Assembly (NCBI GenBank): GCA_905182895.1
Contig: CAJJDD010000015.1
Coordinates: 1-42,351 of the forward strand
DNA from: Flavobacteriales bacterium UBA4466
GTDB lineage: Bacteria > Bacteroidota > Bacteroidia > Flavobacteriales_D > Sanyastnellaceae
Length of the DNA stretch: 42,351 nucleotides
Direction of reading: 5' to 3'
Positions 1 to 11,245 of this stretch are shown here, one piece after another. Each line of letters starts with the position of its first letter. Position 1 is the stretch's first letter. Position numbers and translations under genes: made by a program. The notes under the pieces are model-generated. The model ran no database searches, had not been told where the DNA came from, and saw only the letters and a program-made list of their open reading frames with translations.

Positions 1-412
1 CTATAGTGAACAGTGCTTCTAGTGGCGGGTGATCTAAATCTTTAGAAGAAAGAAGGGCCCATAATCATAGCTACACCTATTCCATTATCAGACCCGAGGG
101 TAGTTCCGTTCGCTCTTACCCAGTCACCTTCAACTATCATGTCTATTCCCTGCGTTGCAAAATCAAATTCTACATCAGCATTCTTTTGATGAACCATATC
201 GATATGTCCTTGGAGAATAACCTTGGTCGATCCTCGAAACCTTTAGAGCCTGGCTTCAAAATGAAAACATTTCCTACTTCATCATTGAAAGTCTTAAAGC
301 CTAATTTGTTTCCGAGTCCATCATAAAACTGAATAACTTCTTCTTCTTTTTTACTAGGTCTGGGAATTGCATTTAAATCAGCAAAGTGATTCCACACTGC
401 TTTTGGTTCTAG
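1..412 (-). CDS. pepD: aminoacyl-histidine dipeptidase (PepD-like), N-terminal part, frameshifted, runs off the window
   Basis: Reads as the N-terminus of the cytosolic M20-family Xaa-His dipeptidase of Bacteroidota, a di-zinc enzyme that cleaves dipeptides. Visible family blocks are VWNHFADLNAIPRPSKKEEE near the start, then GHIDMVHQKNADVEFDF (metal-binding His and Asp), then ANGTTLGSDNGIGVA, followed at the window edge by LDHPPLEALFTI. The reading frame changes near 217 (CCAAGG where CCAAAGG restores the frame) and near 56 (GGG where GG restores it). Both look like homopolymer length errors. No ATG is visible in frame: upstream of VRNLEP the frame reads ATT ATA TTT and then a stop, so the start is uncertain and another error is likely there. 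Family assignment is confident; only about a quarter of the gene is present. Confidence 0.85.
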
Positions 413-463
413 GTTTCTTACAAATATAATTTATTTATTTTTTCTAGGGTCAAAAGTATCATC

Positions 464-1304
464 TTACTTAAGAAAATGATCAAGATTCTGTACTTGATTT
501 TTGTTAGTTGAATCTACAGAGATTACAGAGAACTTTGGATGTGAATATGCATCCATAGTTACCATGATAAAAACTATCGTTTACACCATCACCCATTCCG
601 CTAGCTATAAGATGTATCTGTTAATATCGCTGGTGTATGAAATATCAGAAGCCCATGATCCTGCACCTACATCTCCAGCAAAAAGTAAACTCTCCTTCAA
701 CCAGGTTTAAAAGGGGTAATATTTCAGTTTGAAAATTCGAATCAGGGTTTCTTTCCCGTTCAGAATTGACATGCAGGTATCGAGGACGGTCAGCTGGATT
801 AAACCAGATAACCTGATGTGTATATAGATAGATGTTTTTGCTGATCATTTTCTCGTTCCAGTTCGTCTTTTAAAGAAGAGAAGCTGCTCACCGCTAATAT
901 TCCATCCGTCAATGTTAGCGTCTAGTATAATATGTAATCAGCAACCTTGTTTAAAAGAGTAATATTTCTAGGAAAATATTTATCTAGATTTTTTTCATTT
1001 TCATAATCGTGATTTCCTCTGGCAAGATGACAATTAACGGATAAGTTCTCTATATCTGATACTAAGGCTTTCCATTGTTCGTCTTTTCGTCCCTTACTAC
1101 ATCTCCAGTCATTACACCGAACCTTAGGTTTTTATGAGATTTTATGAAATCAAATTTCTCCTTAAAATTGGTATAAACACCTAAATCACTTGTGCCTGGT
1201 TTGCCATAAAGATGTCCTGCTACGAAGAGGAATAAGGCTTCTCTTTTTTTGCGCAGCTAACCAAGATGGAAACAAACAGAAATTACCAGAATAATATTTT
1301 TCAT
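464..1304 (-). CDS. calcineurin-like metallophosphoesterase, frameshifted
   Basis: Reconstructed across several frameshifts, this is a secreted or lipoprotein-type metallophosphoesterase of about 280 residues. The N-terminus MKNIILVISVCFHLG resembles a signal sequence, apparently followed by a cysteine (SCAKK in a shifted frame). Motifs in order are AGHLYG, GVMTGDVV (the GD metal-binding motif), ARGNHDYEN (the GNHD motif), YTHQVIWF (a His motif) and FAGDVGAGSWAS. The C-terminus ends VQNLDHFLK before a TAA at 464-466. The start ATG at 1304 lies five bases after a TAAATTTG promoter element. The substrate cannot be deduced. The frame breaks (for example near 690, 930, 1100 and 1250) fit the error pattern of the rest of the window, so true pseudogene status is doubtful. 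Confidence 0.7.
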
Positions 1305-1309
1305 GACGT

Positions 1310-1317
1310 CAAATTTA
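1310..1317 (-). promoter_or_regulatory. putative -7 promoter element TAAATTTG of the metallophosphoesterase gene
   Basis: On the minus strand the sequence is TAAATTTG-ACGTC-ATG, a match to the Bacteroidota -7 consensus TAnnTTTG. Only five bases separate it from the start codon, so the transcript would begin at or beside the ATG. Confidence 0.45.
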
Positions 1318-1351
1318 ACGAAGTACATCATATTCTATTTAATTTGTGCAA

Positions 1352-3198
1352 ATGTCCACAACACTTTTAATTTGGCAAAACCATCTTTCGAAAATAGCTC
1401 TACTTCTATGCTGCGTATTTATTATAGGCCAGAGATGTAGTAATATCACCAATAAAGAGATATCATGGGACGTTTTAGGTTACTACACTTATTTGCCAGC
1501 TACCTTAATTCATGATGACTTTTTACTGGAGGATATTTCGTGGCTAAAAAAAGAAGTGGCGGAGAGGGATTTAACGGGGACACTTTATTTTATTAGTGAA
1601 AATAAAGAAGGAAAACCCATGTACTTTTTTATGATGGGATGGCGCTGTTCTTTCTTCCTTGGTTTTTAATTGGTCACGCTATTGCTTTAGGTTTTGATTT
1701 TCCGCCTAATGGGTTTAGTCCTCCTTATGTTTATGCGCTTGTCACGGGAGCGCTGTTTACACTTTAGCCGGAGCTTATGTTTTAAGGGAGATCTTAAAGA
1801 AATTTTTTAAAGATCAATTAGTAGCCTTATTACTGTTATAATTTATTTGGGGACTAATACAGTCCATCACTTGATAGCTAAAAATTTAGAGACGGTAATT
1901 GTGTTATTTCTACTTTCTGCTATAGTAATATGGAACACCTTAAAATGGCACGAGACTTTAAAGCAAAAAACCTCTTCGCTATCGGAGTGTCCATTGGGCT
2001 CATGATTTTAGTTAAACAAGTGAAATACTGATTGGTTTATTCCCTCTGCTTTATGGCGTAACGAGTATAAGGTCGCTTAAAGAGAAAGCATCGCTCATAG
2101 CAAGATACAGAATTGGTTTTCTAGCTACCATCGCTATAGGTGTGTTGATTTTTGTTTGCCCCAGATGTTCTACTGGCATCAGTTAACAGGGCAATTCATT
2201 TATGACTCCTATAATAACCCTGGAGTTGGTTTAGATTGGTCTAATCCCTATGTAACAGAGGTGCTGTTCAGTTTTAAGAAAGGATGGCTGATCTATACTC
2301 CAGTAATGATTCTTTCGTTATTCGGATTTATTTGGATGTATAGAGAGAATAAGAAGTTATTTTGGCCATCTTTCATTTACTTTTTACTCTCGTTTTATCT
2401 AATGAGTTCGTGGACAGAATGGTGGTATGGCTCTAGTTATTCCTGCAGACCTATCATTACGCTCTATCCCCTGTTGGCTATTTCCTTAGGTTATTTTTTT
2501 AAGTCTTTAGCTAACACAAAACATGTTGTAAAGTGCGGCTCATTAATGTTTGTAGGGCTTTGTCTAGTCCTCAATCATTCCAATGGTGGCAGTTTAGAAG
2601 TTACATACTTCACGATTTTAGAATGACTAAAGAGTATTACCAAAAAGTCTTTCTTAAAACTACAGTAAGTATTGAAGATAGAATAGCTACTCGATTATGA
2701 GTCTGATTTTTCTGGTGGAATAGGAATGATAGAAGAGTTTAAAAGAAAAGACTGGTTAACTATAGATTTCTCTAATCTACCTGAGCAAATCAGTTCGCCG
2801 AAAATTGTAAATAAAAATAAGGTGCCTCTGTTTTTTATAGATAGCACTGAACAATGGGCTTTCAGCTTGGAGCATAGTGTGTCAGATGTAACAGATGCTG
2901 ATCACTCTTTCTAGAGTATAGGGTTACTTACAGATATTCTTCTGATATTCCAGATAATGGTTTTCCTTTGTTGTCCAGTTTTATAAAAAGAAGTAATGGA
3001 ACTTATGGATACGCTGGGTTCGATTTAAAGGCAGCAAAAAAAGGTGAGTGGGTTACAGAAACATTTAGGTACAGCGCTCCATCCATTAGAAACCAAAACG
3101 ACCGTATTTCTTCACATATATGGAATCGTTCGAGTTCTGCTATTGAAATTAAACATTTTCAAGTAGATGTCTATGAATGGGAAAGGAGTCTAAATTAA
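1352..3198 (+). CDS. polytopic membrane protein, GT-C/glycosyltransferase-39-like, multiply frameshifted
   Basis: About 615 residues when the frames are joined. It starts at ATG 1352 (an in-frame GTG lies at 1346) with a membrane segment around IALLLCCVFIIG, then SWDVLGYYTYLPATLIHDDF, a series of hydrophobic helices (LFFLPWFLIGHAIALGF, VIVLFLLSAIVIW), a luminal-type stretch SWTEWWYGSSYSCRPIITLY, and a soluble C-terminal region. This architecture is common in Bacteroidota and resembles GT-C fold lipid-linked-sugar transferases, but no catalytic motif is certain and the substrate is unknown. At least four frame changes (near 1640, 1765, 1830, 2010-2150, 2600-2720 and 2910) break it. Its stop codon at 3196-3198 overlaps the stop of the converging RND gene. 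Confidence 0.6.
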
Positions 3199-5588
3199 GA
3201 TTGAATTTTTTTGTGGCTCTTACCATAGAACCAAAATATGAGTAGCGGAAGCAAAAACAAATCTGCCAGCACAGCCATAAGAAGAGTGATACTGATTAAA
3301 AGACCAATATAAAACACGCTTAAAAAGTCAGAACCTATAAGTGTTAGAAACCCACCGCATAAGATAAGGCTAGTGACTATAATGGCTTTTCCTGTACCTA
3401 TAAACGTCCTTTTGATAGCATAAGGCAGACTTTTCCCCTTGGCCAATTCTAGCCTGAGTTTAGTAAGGAAATGAATGGTGTCATCTACGGCTATTCCGAA
3501 TGCTATAGTAAAAATGATAGAAGTACTTACTTTTAGTCCTATGCCCGACCATCCCATAACTCCAGCTATCATTAACAGCGGGAATATGTTAGGAATAAGC
3601 GAAATAAAAATCATTTTTATAGACTTAAACATAAACCCTACAATTAAAGCAATCACCGCAAACGCGATGGCCAACCCGCCTAGCAATTCGTGGCTAAGGT
3701 TCTGTTATTTAAGTCGATTAGCCGTGCTGTCCCCGTTATTCTGGCATCGAAATAGGGGTTGTCTAAATTCAGAAGTTAAAAAGATGTTTAAGCTATCTTC
3801 TTTCTCAAAGAAGATCGTACTACCTAGATCAGGAACCTTACCATTAATCCTTCCCCACTTTTTCTTTGAGCCTTCGAATAGCGTGCTGTCTATATCCGAG
3901 CTGTCTTTATAAATATCATGAAGAGACTCTAGCTCATCATAATAAAAAAGGGCTATGAATTTATCAGAACCGAACTTGCCTAAGTTTTTAGTTATTTTTT
4001 TTAATCCAGCCTCATCTTCGGGTATTTTATAGAACTCCTTTTTACCGCCATTAAGAGATCTGTTAGCGCCTTTTACTATGGCCACAGGAGACATGAGGTT
4101 TCCTGCTCCATAAGTATTCTTTAAATAATCATCTAATTTCTCCTGGTAAAGTAAAGACTGAAGTTCCCATGGAGAAGCATTTTCTTTAAACTCTAAGGCC
4201 ATCTCGAATGGTCTAGCTCCAGCAAAAGCATCTTCGAAGTAATCAAACTCCTGCTTAAAAGGATCAGAGTCACTAAGGTCTTCTAACAGAAAATTATTCA
4301 CCGTAATTTTACTCATTCCCAGAGAGCTCACTATAACTAGTATGATGCTTAAAACTATAACAGTACCTTTATTACGTAGCAAAAAACCAAATGCTCTGTG
4401 TAGGTGTTTAGTCCAGAAAGTACTCGAGTAGACGTTGTTGTTTACCTTAGGAGCAGGAGTTAAGACCAAAACGGCAGGCAATAAAGTGTACGCTAATATG
4501 AACGCTAAAATCACTCCAGTTGCTGAGTATAATCCGAAATCACAGATAGGGTCTATGCTTGCGGTTAATAGCGTAAGGAACCCAATAGCAGTAGTTATCG
4601 AAGTAAGAAGAGTTGCAAGTCCGATTTCCTTAAAAGCAATTTTAAGTGCAGGTATTTTTCAGTTCCTAGTCTGAGTTCATCGAAATACTTACTTAGAATA
4701 TGAACTACATCACTCATGCCTACTACGAATAATATAGTAGGCAGAATCATCACCATTAAGTCTATTTCCTTACCGGTGACTTGCATTAATCCAAGAACCC
4801 AAACTATAGCTAAAAGAACCACGGTAATAGGAACCCATATTCCCCACCAACTTCTAAACGCAATGAATAAAAACACTATAATAAGAATCACAGAAAGAAC
4901 TACGAATGTAATAGTCTCTCTTTGCATAAGACCTATGTAGTAGACCTGACCTATGGCCCGCCCTACAGCGTGTGATTCATTGAAAGAATACTCGGCTATC
5001 AAGTCAGTAACATCATGGCTTAGACTATCACAGAGCTGTTTAGAAAGAAATTTAGTATGAATTACCTGAAGCATAATGGCCTTTCCGTTTTTTGAAAAAA
5101 GAGAGCCTACTAATTCAGGTCTTTCGAATATTTTTAGAGAATCGTAAGAATACACCTCCGGATTGTCTATTCTCATCAGAGGCGCTTGAATAAAACCGAA
5201 AGCAGTTTTTATAGGTTCTTTTATTTGAGTAGGAGAAATAACCTCTTCTACATTTGGTAACTTCTTTAACTCTTCAGTAAGAGAATCAGCTCTTAGCAAG
5301 AAGTCCTTTTGGAATATGCCTTTCTCATTTTCTAAGGCGACAACTATAAAGTCGTTATCTGTTTCGAATTTATCTCTAAAGTCTTTGTAGAATTCAGTTT
5401 CAGGGTCTCCCTGAGGAAAAAACGACTCGAAATCGTAATCAATTCTATAAAGGTTATAGAGAAAATACAGGCTATGGAAACCAGCCTAGACCTAAGATTA
5501 CTCTTTACTTAATTTTTCTAAATTCTTCAAAATCAGTTTTTCTTAAAAGTGCAGCTGATAACAATCTTATAAAATCACTATTCTGCAC
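3195..5588 (-). CDS. RND/MMPL-superfamily exporter, frameshifted
   Basis: A single predicted inner-membrane exporter of about 790 residues (COG1033-type, like hopanoid or lipid RND permeases), read in four pieces. The N-terminal piece has a first membrane helix (RSRLVSIACIFSI) and a large extracytoplasmic loop beginning FFPQGDPETEFYKDF. The first permease block contains IVFLFIAFRSWWGIWVPI and VGMSDVVHILSKYFDELRLG. The second half repeats this plan, with IAFGIAVDDTIHFLTKLRLE and a final helix pair. Frame breaks lie near 5505, 4660, 4540 and 3700. The start is uncertain: GTG at 5588 directly after the maf stop fits if one G is missing near 5510. The substrate is unknown. It lies downstream of maf on the same strand and may be co-transcribed. 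Confidence 0.8.
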
Positions 5589-6170
5589 CTACCAGTTACT
5601 TAATTCCTCAAAAACTCTGTGAACCGGTAATCCCATCACGTTAAAATAAGATCCTTCCAACTTTTCTATAGCTATATAGCCCATAAACTCTTGGGCTCCG
5701 TATGCACCTGCTTTATCCAGAGGCTTAAATTTTTCTACGTAATAATCTATCTCCTCCCCAGACAATTCTCTGAAAGTAACTTCAGTTTCATCATGAAGGT
5801 TACGCATTTTTCTGTATCGGTAATCGTAACTGCTGTTATCACGGTGTGAGTTTTACCAGATAGTGTTTGAAGCATGAGTTTGGCTTCATTGAGGTCTTTA
5901 GGCTTGTTAAGAATGGCGTTATTTAAACAGACTGTGGTGTCACTAGTAATTAACAAATCCGCAGGGATTAAGGTCGTGTTCGAATGAGTTTGCCTTTAGT
6001 TCTGATAAAAATCTAGGAACTTCTTCGCGTTGCAATTTTTCATCATAGACCTCCTCCACATTTTTGGTTCTTACTGAAAAGCAGATACCCAAACCTTCTA
6101 ATAGTAATTTTCTTCTAGGTGAGCCGCTCCCGAGAATAATATTTCTATCTGATAAATTAGCTAAAATCAT
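5589..6170 (-). CDS. maf: Maf family nucleoside triphosphate pyrophosphatase, frameshifted
   Basis: Cytosolic house-cleaning enzyme that hydrolyses non-canonical or pyrimidine NTPs to NMP plus pyrophosphate (the YhdE/dTTP-UTP branch is likely). Family motifs appear in order: LGSGSPRRKLLL (the SPRR phosphate-binding motif), ITSDTTVCLN (the conserved Asp), NKPKD, LSGKTHTVIT and FKPLDKAGAYGAQEFMGYI, ending VMGLPVHRVFEEL. The joined protein is about 193 residues, the normal length. Frame changes lie near 5955 and 5805. The ATG at 6170 is four bases from a TAGTTTTG element. It is divergent from guaA with a 93-bp gap. Family assignment is firm; nucleotide preference is not visible. Confidence 0.9.
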
Positions 6171-6174
6171 GGGA

Positions 6175-6182
6175 CAAAACTA
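6175..6182 (-). promoter_or_regulatory. putative -7 promoter element TAGTTTTG of maf
   Basis: The minus strand reads TAGTTTTG-TCCC-ATG. It matches TAnnTTTG with a four-base gap to the maf start, implying a leaderless or nearly leaderless mRNA. No clean -33 TTG at the usual spacing was found. Confidence 0.45.
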
Positions 6183-6251
6183 CGTGGACAAAATGGCAAA
6201 ACTGTGTGAAAAATTAAATTTATTTCTGATGGTTTTAGAACTAGGTGAAAC

Positions 6252-6259
6252 TACCTTTG
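6252..6259 (+). promoter_or_regulatory. putative -7 promoter element TACCTTTG of guaA
   Basis: TACCTTTG-TATC-ATG: an exact TAnnTTTG match ending four bases before the guaA start. The upstream -33 box is not clear. Together with the maf element it makes a compact divergent promoter pair. Confidence 0.5.
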
Positions 6260-6263
6260 TATC

Positions 6264-7794
6264 ATGGAAGAAATGATACTAATATTGGACTTTGGAAGCC
6301 AATATACTCAGCTTATAGCTAGAAGAGTAAGAGAGTTAAATGTGTATTCCGAGATTCACCCTTGGAATAAAATCCCACCTCTTGGAGACCACGTAAAAGG
6401 AGTCATTCTTTCGGGGAGTCCGTTTTCGGTTAGGCAAGAAGATGCTCCGAGGCCTGATCTTTCTGAGATTCGTGGGAAGTATCCACTTCTAGGAGTGTGC
6501 TATGGAGCTCAATATTTGGCGCAGTCAAATGGAGGGAGAGTAGATGCAAGTGAAACCAGAGAGTATGGAAGGGCTATGCTTGAATCTGTTAATAATTCTA
6601 ATGAGTTATTAGAAGGGATAGATGCACCTACTCAAGTGTGGATGAGTCATGGAGATTCTATTAAAGAACTTCCTTCAGACACTACTCTTATATGCAGTAC
6701 TTCTTCTGTAGAAAATGCTGGCTATGCATTTAACAATGAGAAAACTTATGGGATACAGTTTCATCCTGAAGTGTACCACACTTCAGATGGGAAAAAACTC
6801 ATAGAGAATTTTAATGGTGAAGAACAGCATTATACCAACCGTATAGATAATTCTTTTGTAGATGCTTCTGGCTTTTTAAATATTGTAGCAAAACCGGGAA
6901 TGATAAAGTAGTCCTAGGATTAAGTGGTGGAGTAGATAGCTCGGTGGCAGCAGTTTTATTGCAACGCGCCATAGGAGACAATCTTTACTGTGTATTCGTA
7001 AATAATGGACTCCTAAGAAAAAACGAATACGATGAAGTGCTGGAGAGTTATAAGCACATGGGTTTAAATGTAAAAGGAGTGGATGCTTCGGAGGCATTTT
7101 ATAGCGAGTTAAAAGGACTTTCAGATCCAGAAGCTAAGAGAAAAGCTATAGGTAAAGTATTTATTGATGTTTTCGATGCCGAGATAAAAAGCATAGAAAA
7201 TGTAAAATGGCTCGCACAAGGAACTATATATCCGGATGTAATAGAATCTGTAAGTGGAACAGGAGGTCCTTCTCTAAAATTAAATCTCACCATAATGTGG
7301 GAGGTCTGCCAGACTTCATGAAGTTAGAAGTAGTGGAACCTTTGAGGCTTCTATTTAAGGATGAAGTGAGAAGAGTAGGAAAAGCACTTGGAATTAATCA
7401 TTCTATCTTAGGAAGACATCCTTTTCCAGGCCCAGGCTTGGCTATTCGGATTTTGGGAGATATTACTCCTGAAAAAGTAAGGCTTCTTCAAGAGGCTGAT
7501 TATGTGTGGATTTCTCTCTTGAAAGAGCATAATTTATATGATGAAGTATGGCAGGCAGGAACTATTCTCCTACCAGTGCAAACCGTAGGCGTTATGGGTG
7601 ATGAAAGAACTTATGAGCAAGCTGTGGCTCTAAGGGCGGTTTCTTCTACCGATGGAATGACTGCTGATTGGTGTCATCTTCCTTTTGAGTTTTTAGCAGA
7701 GGTGAGTAATTCTATTATTAATAAAGTTAAAGGAATTAATAGAGTAGTATATGATATTAGTTCTAAGCCACCTGCTACTATTGAGTGGGAATAG
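6264..7794 (+). CDS. guaA: GMP synthase (glutamine-hydrolysing), frameshifted
   Basis: Converts XMP to GMP using ATP and glutamine, the last step of guanine nucleotide synthesis. It has an N-terminal class I glutamine amidotransferase domain (GVCYGAQ with Cys79; His167 and Glu169 in QFHPEV), then the ATP-pyrophosphatase domain with the [14 protein letters not shown]-loop and [20 protein letters not shown], and the dimerisation domain ending [11 protein letters not shown]. The joined length of about 510 residues is normal. Two one-base losses break the frame: near 6893 (AAAACC, one A short for KTGNDKVV) and near 7272 (TTCTCT, one T short for PSSKIKSHH). An essential-class gene with these errors points to sequence quality, not decay. 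A GCGTTGCAA word (reverse orientation) lies inside it at 6959. Confidence 0.95.
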
Positions 7795-7849
7795 TTACAA
7801 ATAGCACTAACCCTGTTCTAAATTATCTTCGCTCTGGTGGAAGAGGTGT

Positions 7850-9660
7850 ATTAAGAATATTTTAGTGAGCTTCTCTCTTTTGTTTTTGTCGATTATTAGC
7901 TATAGTCAAAGCTTTACTATAGTAGAAAAAGAAGGCGAAAAATACCCAAGGCCATGAAGTTGTGGCTTCCAACTCTATATGCCATAGCTACGCTCTATGA
8001 TTCTGATGAGGAAATTATTAGAAGTTATAATGAGGAGCTCCTAACTGGAGGGTTAAATGTAGGCCAGACTATATATATACCTGTTAGTCGAAACATTAAG
8101 CCCGGAGAAATAACCAATCCGATAAGAATAGAGGATGGATTTTTAATTCACAGAGTATTGAAAAAAGAGACCTTATTCTCTATATGCAGAAGATATACTG
8201 TAGATATAAACGATGTTCTAGAGTTAAACCATGAAGCTAACTCGGGAATAAAAAAAGGGAATGAACTAAAAATCCCAGTTAATGACGTGAACTCAGTGGT
8301 AAGCGTAGCTCCGCCTGTTAATTTCAGTATATCTAAATGGAAAACACATCAAGTTCTAATTGGAGAAACCCTGTATGGAGTGAGTAAAAAGTATGCCGTA
8401 AAGATTAAGGGCATATTAGATATAAATGACGGCCTGCCAGAAGGGTTAAAAGCTGGACAAGTAATTAATATCCCTATTTCACTTGATGAAGCGAATAATA
8501 AAGAGAAAAGCTCTGTTAATGATGTCATTAACTCGTGGAAACCAAAAATGAAAGGAGATAATCCTTTTAGAGCTGAATACAATGTGGCTTTAGCTTTGCC
8601 GTTGTACTCTAGCAGGTTAGGTGAAGATAAACTGTCCAGTAAAGAAATGAGAATTCAGAATGTAGCGCTGAGCTTTTATAGAGGAAGTTTCTTAGCCGCA
8701 CAGAAGCTTAAAGAAGATGGGCTTGCCATGAACTTACATGTTCTTAATATTACTGATGATAAAGAAGAGGTTAAGCTGTTGGCTAGTGATGAAAAGCTTC
8801 ACCAAATAGATTTGTTTATAGGGCCATTCCAAAAAGAATCTTTAGCTAGGGTGATCGAAATAGCCTCGGGAAGTGATGCTCATGTAGTTTGTCCTACTCC
8901 ACAAAGCGGAAAGATATTATTAAGTAACTCTCATGTGAGTAAGGTGACTCCAGCTGGAAGTACGATGATGGGAGAAGCAGGGAAGTACATAGCTCATCTT
9001 GGTACTAACCCAAACGTAATACTAGTTAATACTAAATGGTTGAAGGATAAAAGAAACATTCAAGTATTTAAAAGAGAGTATTATTCGAATCTAGCTGACA
9101 GCACAGAGATGGAGAAGAGAAAGCTGAGTGAAATAGAGGTGGATAAGCTCACTGTGGCTAGTTTAAAAGCAGCTATGTCTGACTCTAGGGAGAATATATT
9201 GGTAATGCCTTCGGAGGAGAAAATTTCTTTAGGGACATTGGTAAATATCCTGCCATTTATAAGCGAAGACCAGAATTTAACTATCTACTTAACAGATAAA
9301 TGGATTGATAATGATTATGTGGACGCCTCAGTTAGAAATAGGTTTAACGTGCATATTCCTTCGTCATTCACGAATAATTATAATTCTGAAGAAATGATAG
9401 AGTTTCAGGAGTTGTACTCTATTGAATACAATGAGGTTATAGATGAATATAGCGTTCTTGGCCATGATATAATGCTTTACTATGGGAGAGGCTTAATTGA
9501 TTACGGCTTGGACTTCCCATTCTACTTTGGTGAGATGAACACTGATGACTTAGTTGATTTAGTATTCAATTTTCAAGCTGTTGGTCCAGATTCCGGATTT
9601 GAGAATCACGGCATTCACATGTTGTATTTTGAAGACTTTGAGCTTAAAGAGAAAAAGTGA
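7850..9660 (+). CDS. LysM-repeat protein with periplasmic-binding-like C-terminal domain
   Basis: An exported cell-wall-associated protein of about 600 residues. A signal peptide is visible in the first frame (ILVSFSLLFLSIISYSQS), then one extra C near 7951 shifts into the long frame. Three LysM-like units follow (about residues 25-80, 85-135 and 150-195; for example HRVLKKETLFSICRRYTV and THQVLIGETLYGVSKKYAV), each ending in an IPV/IPI strand typical of peptidoglycan-binding LysM. The C-terminal 370 residues resemble a type I periplasmic-binding (Leu/Ile/Val-receptor-like) fold. No clear ATG exists: the frame opens with ATT AAG AAT, and the first usual start codon is GTG at 7865. It follows guaA by about 55 bp on the same strand. 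Ligand and role are unknown; peptidoglycan sensing is an inference. Confidence 0.75.
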
Positions 9661-9724
9661 TTATGTAACCTTTAAGATGGTTTAAGAGTAAGATAAAGGT
9701 GCCAAATTTATTAGCATCACTTAT

Positions 9725-11211
9725 ATGAAACCCACTTTCATCCTCAGTTCTGGAAAAGTATTTGTAGTCATTTTTTTAGGGCTAGTGTTTCTTACGTCTT
9801 ACTTCATTGGTTTTAATTACTTCAATAGTATAGATCAAGCAAAGGCTATAGAGATGAGTAAGCTACAGGCTGTGTCTAATGCTCTTGTTTCAGGAATCGA
9901 CCCTGTTGAATTAGAATTCATAATGCTTTCTAATCCCAATAAAGACCAAATTCAAAGAGATAATCAGCCTGAGTTATATTCAACTGCAGCTGCTAGTATT
10001 ATAGGGTTTTGAGAATAATCATTTAGTTGAGCTGCCATTGCCCTGTCCACAAGAATAATAGTACTGGAGGGTATGAATTTGGATTAACCTCAAATGAAAG
10101 TCCATATTTCAGACATGATTATCCAGGATTTTCTGAAGAATTTCAAAATTTGTACCATATTGGAGGTCAATTAGAGGGACATGAAACTACAAATGGCAAA
10201 TGGTTATCGGTTATTTCTCCAATTCGAACACCAGATGGCAGAGTGATCGGTGCGTTAGAAATGGACATGCCTTTTAATGAGTTTTTACTTAGCTCAAGAG
10301 CATCGCTAGTTAGTGATGCCATGTATGGTGTGGTTTTTTATCTTCTTATAGGATTGGTTGTGTTTCGATTTATAGCTAAAGTAATAGCTGTAGAGAAAAA
10401 GCAAAATGAGTTTGAGTTTGAGAAATCAAAGCAGGCTAGCTATAGACAGCAGGAGATAAATAGCAGCATTAATTATGCTAGAAGAATTCAGAAAGCTCTA
10501 TGGCCAGATAATAAAAAGCTTAAAAACGATTTTAGCGACTTCTTTATTATTAACCTACCCAAAGATACTGTGAGTGGGGATTTCTACTGGCATCATAAGG
10601 TGAAAGGCACTGAGAAGTATGTACTGATTCATGCAGATTGCACAGGTCACGGAGTACCGGGCGCTATGATGTCTGTGCTGGGAAATACTATATTCAATGA
10701 GATTGTGGTTAATTATGGGATTACAAGGCCAAATGAGATCTTAAATCTAACCAATAAAAAGCTGATAAATCTATTGCAGCAGGAGAAAGAAGAAAATTTG
10801 GATGATGGAATGGCAGTATCTATAGCACTTTTGGATCGAGAGAATTTAACATTACAGTTTGCAGGAGCCAATCAAAATTCGCTCATAGTAAGGAACAGAC
10901 AAACCATAGCTCTTAAGGGAGATAAATATCCTGTAGGGGGAGCTCATTACGATCCAAATAGGACCTATAATTGCCAAACAGTACTTCTTGAACCAGAAGA
11001 TATCATGTACTCATTCAGTGATGGATTTAGGGATCAATTTGGAGGGCCTAAAAATAAAAAGTTCTTAGGGGCTAATTTTTATGAAATGCTTCTCGAAAAC
11101 AGCAGAAAATCAATGGAGATACAAAAAGAAGTTATACTGGGTGTCTTTAACAACTGGAGAGGAGAATGTGAGCAAATAGACGATGTCAGTATAGTAGGGC
11201 TTAAGGTATAA
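9725..11211 (+). CDS. membrane-anchored SpoIIE/PP2C-type serine phosphatase, frameshifted
   Basis: A signalling phosphatase of about 495 residues. An N-terminal membrane helix (VFVVIFLGLVFLTSYFIGF), an extracytoplasmic sensor region of about 165 residues, a second helix (GVVFYLLIGLVVFRFIA) and a short coiled linker (INYARRIQKALWP) lead into a PP2C-like SpoIIE domain with ADCTGHGVPGAMMSVLGN, DDGMAVSIALL and MYSFSDGFRDQFGG, ending in EQIDDVSIVGLKV. The conserved Asp residues for metal binding are present. Such proteins in Bacteroidota usually act on anti-sigma-factor antagonists or partner with two-component systems; no partner is encoded here. The frame breaks near 10010-10050, probably twice, within the sensor region. 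It is followed by a strong terminator. Confidence 0.85.
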
Positions 11212-11245
11212 AGTTATTTGAATAACCCAACCAGTTCATAACCAG

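Noticed and set aside
3475-3912. A 145-codon open frame on the plus strand within the RND gene
   Set aside because: It is antisense to conserved RND membrane segments and has no family features.
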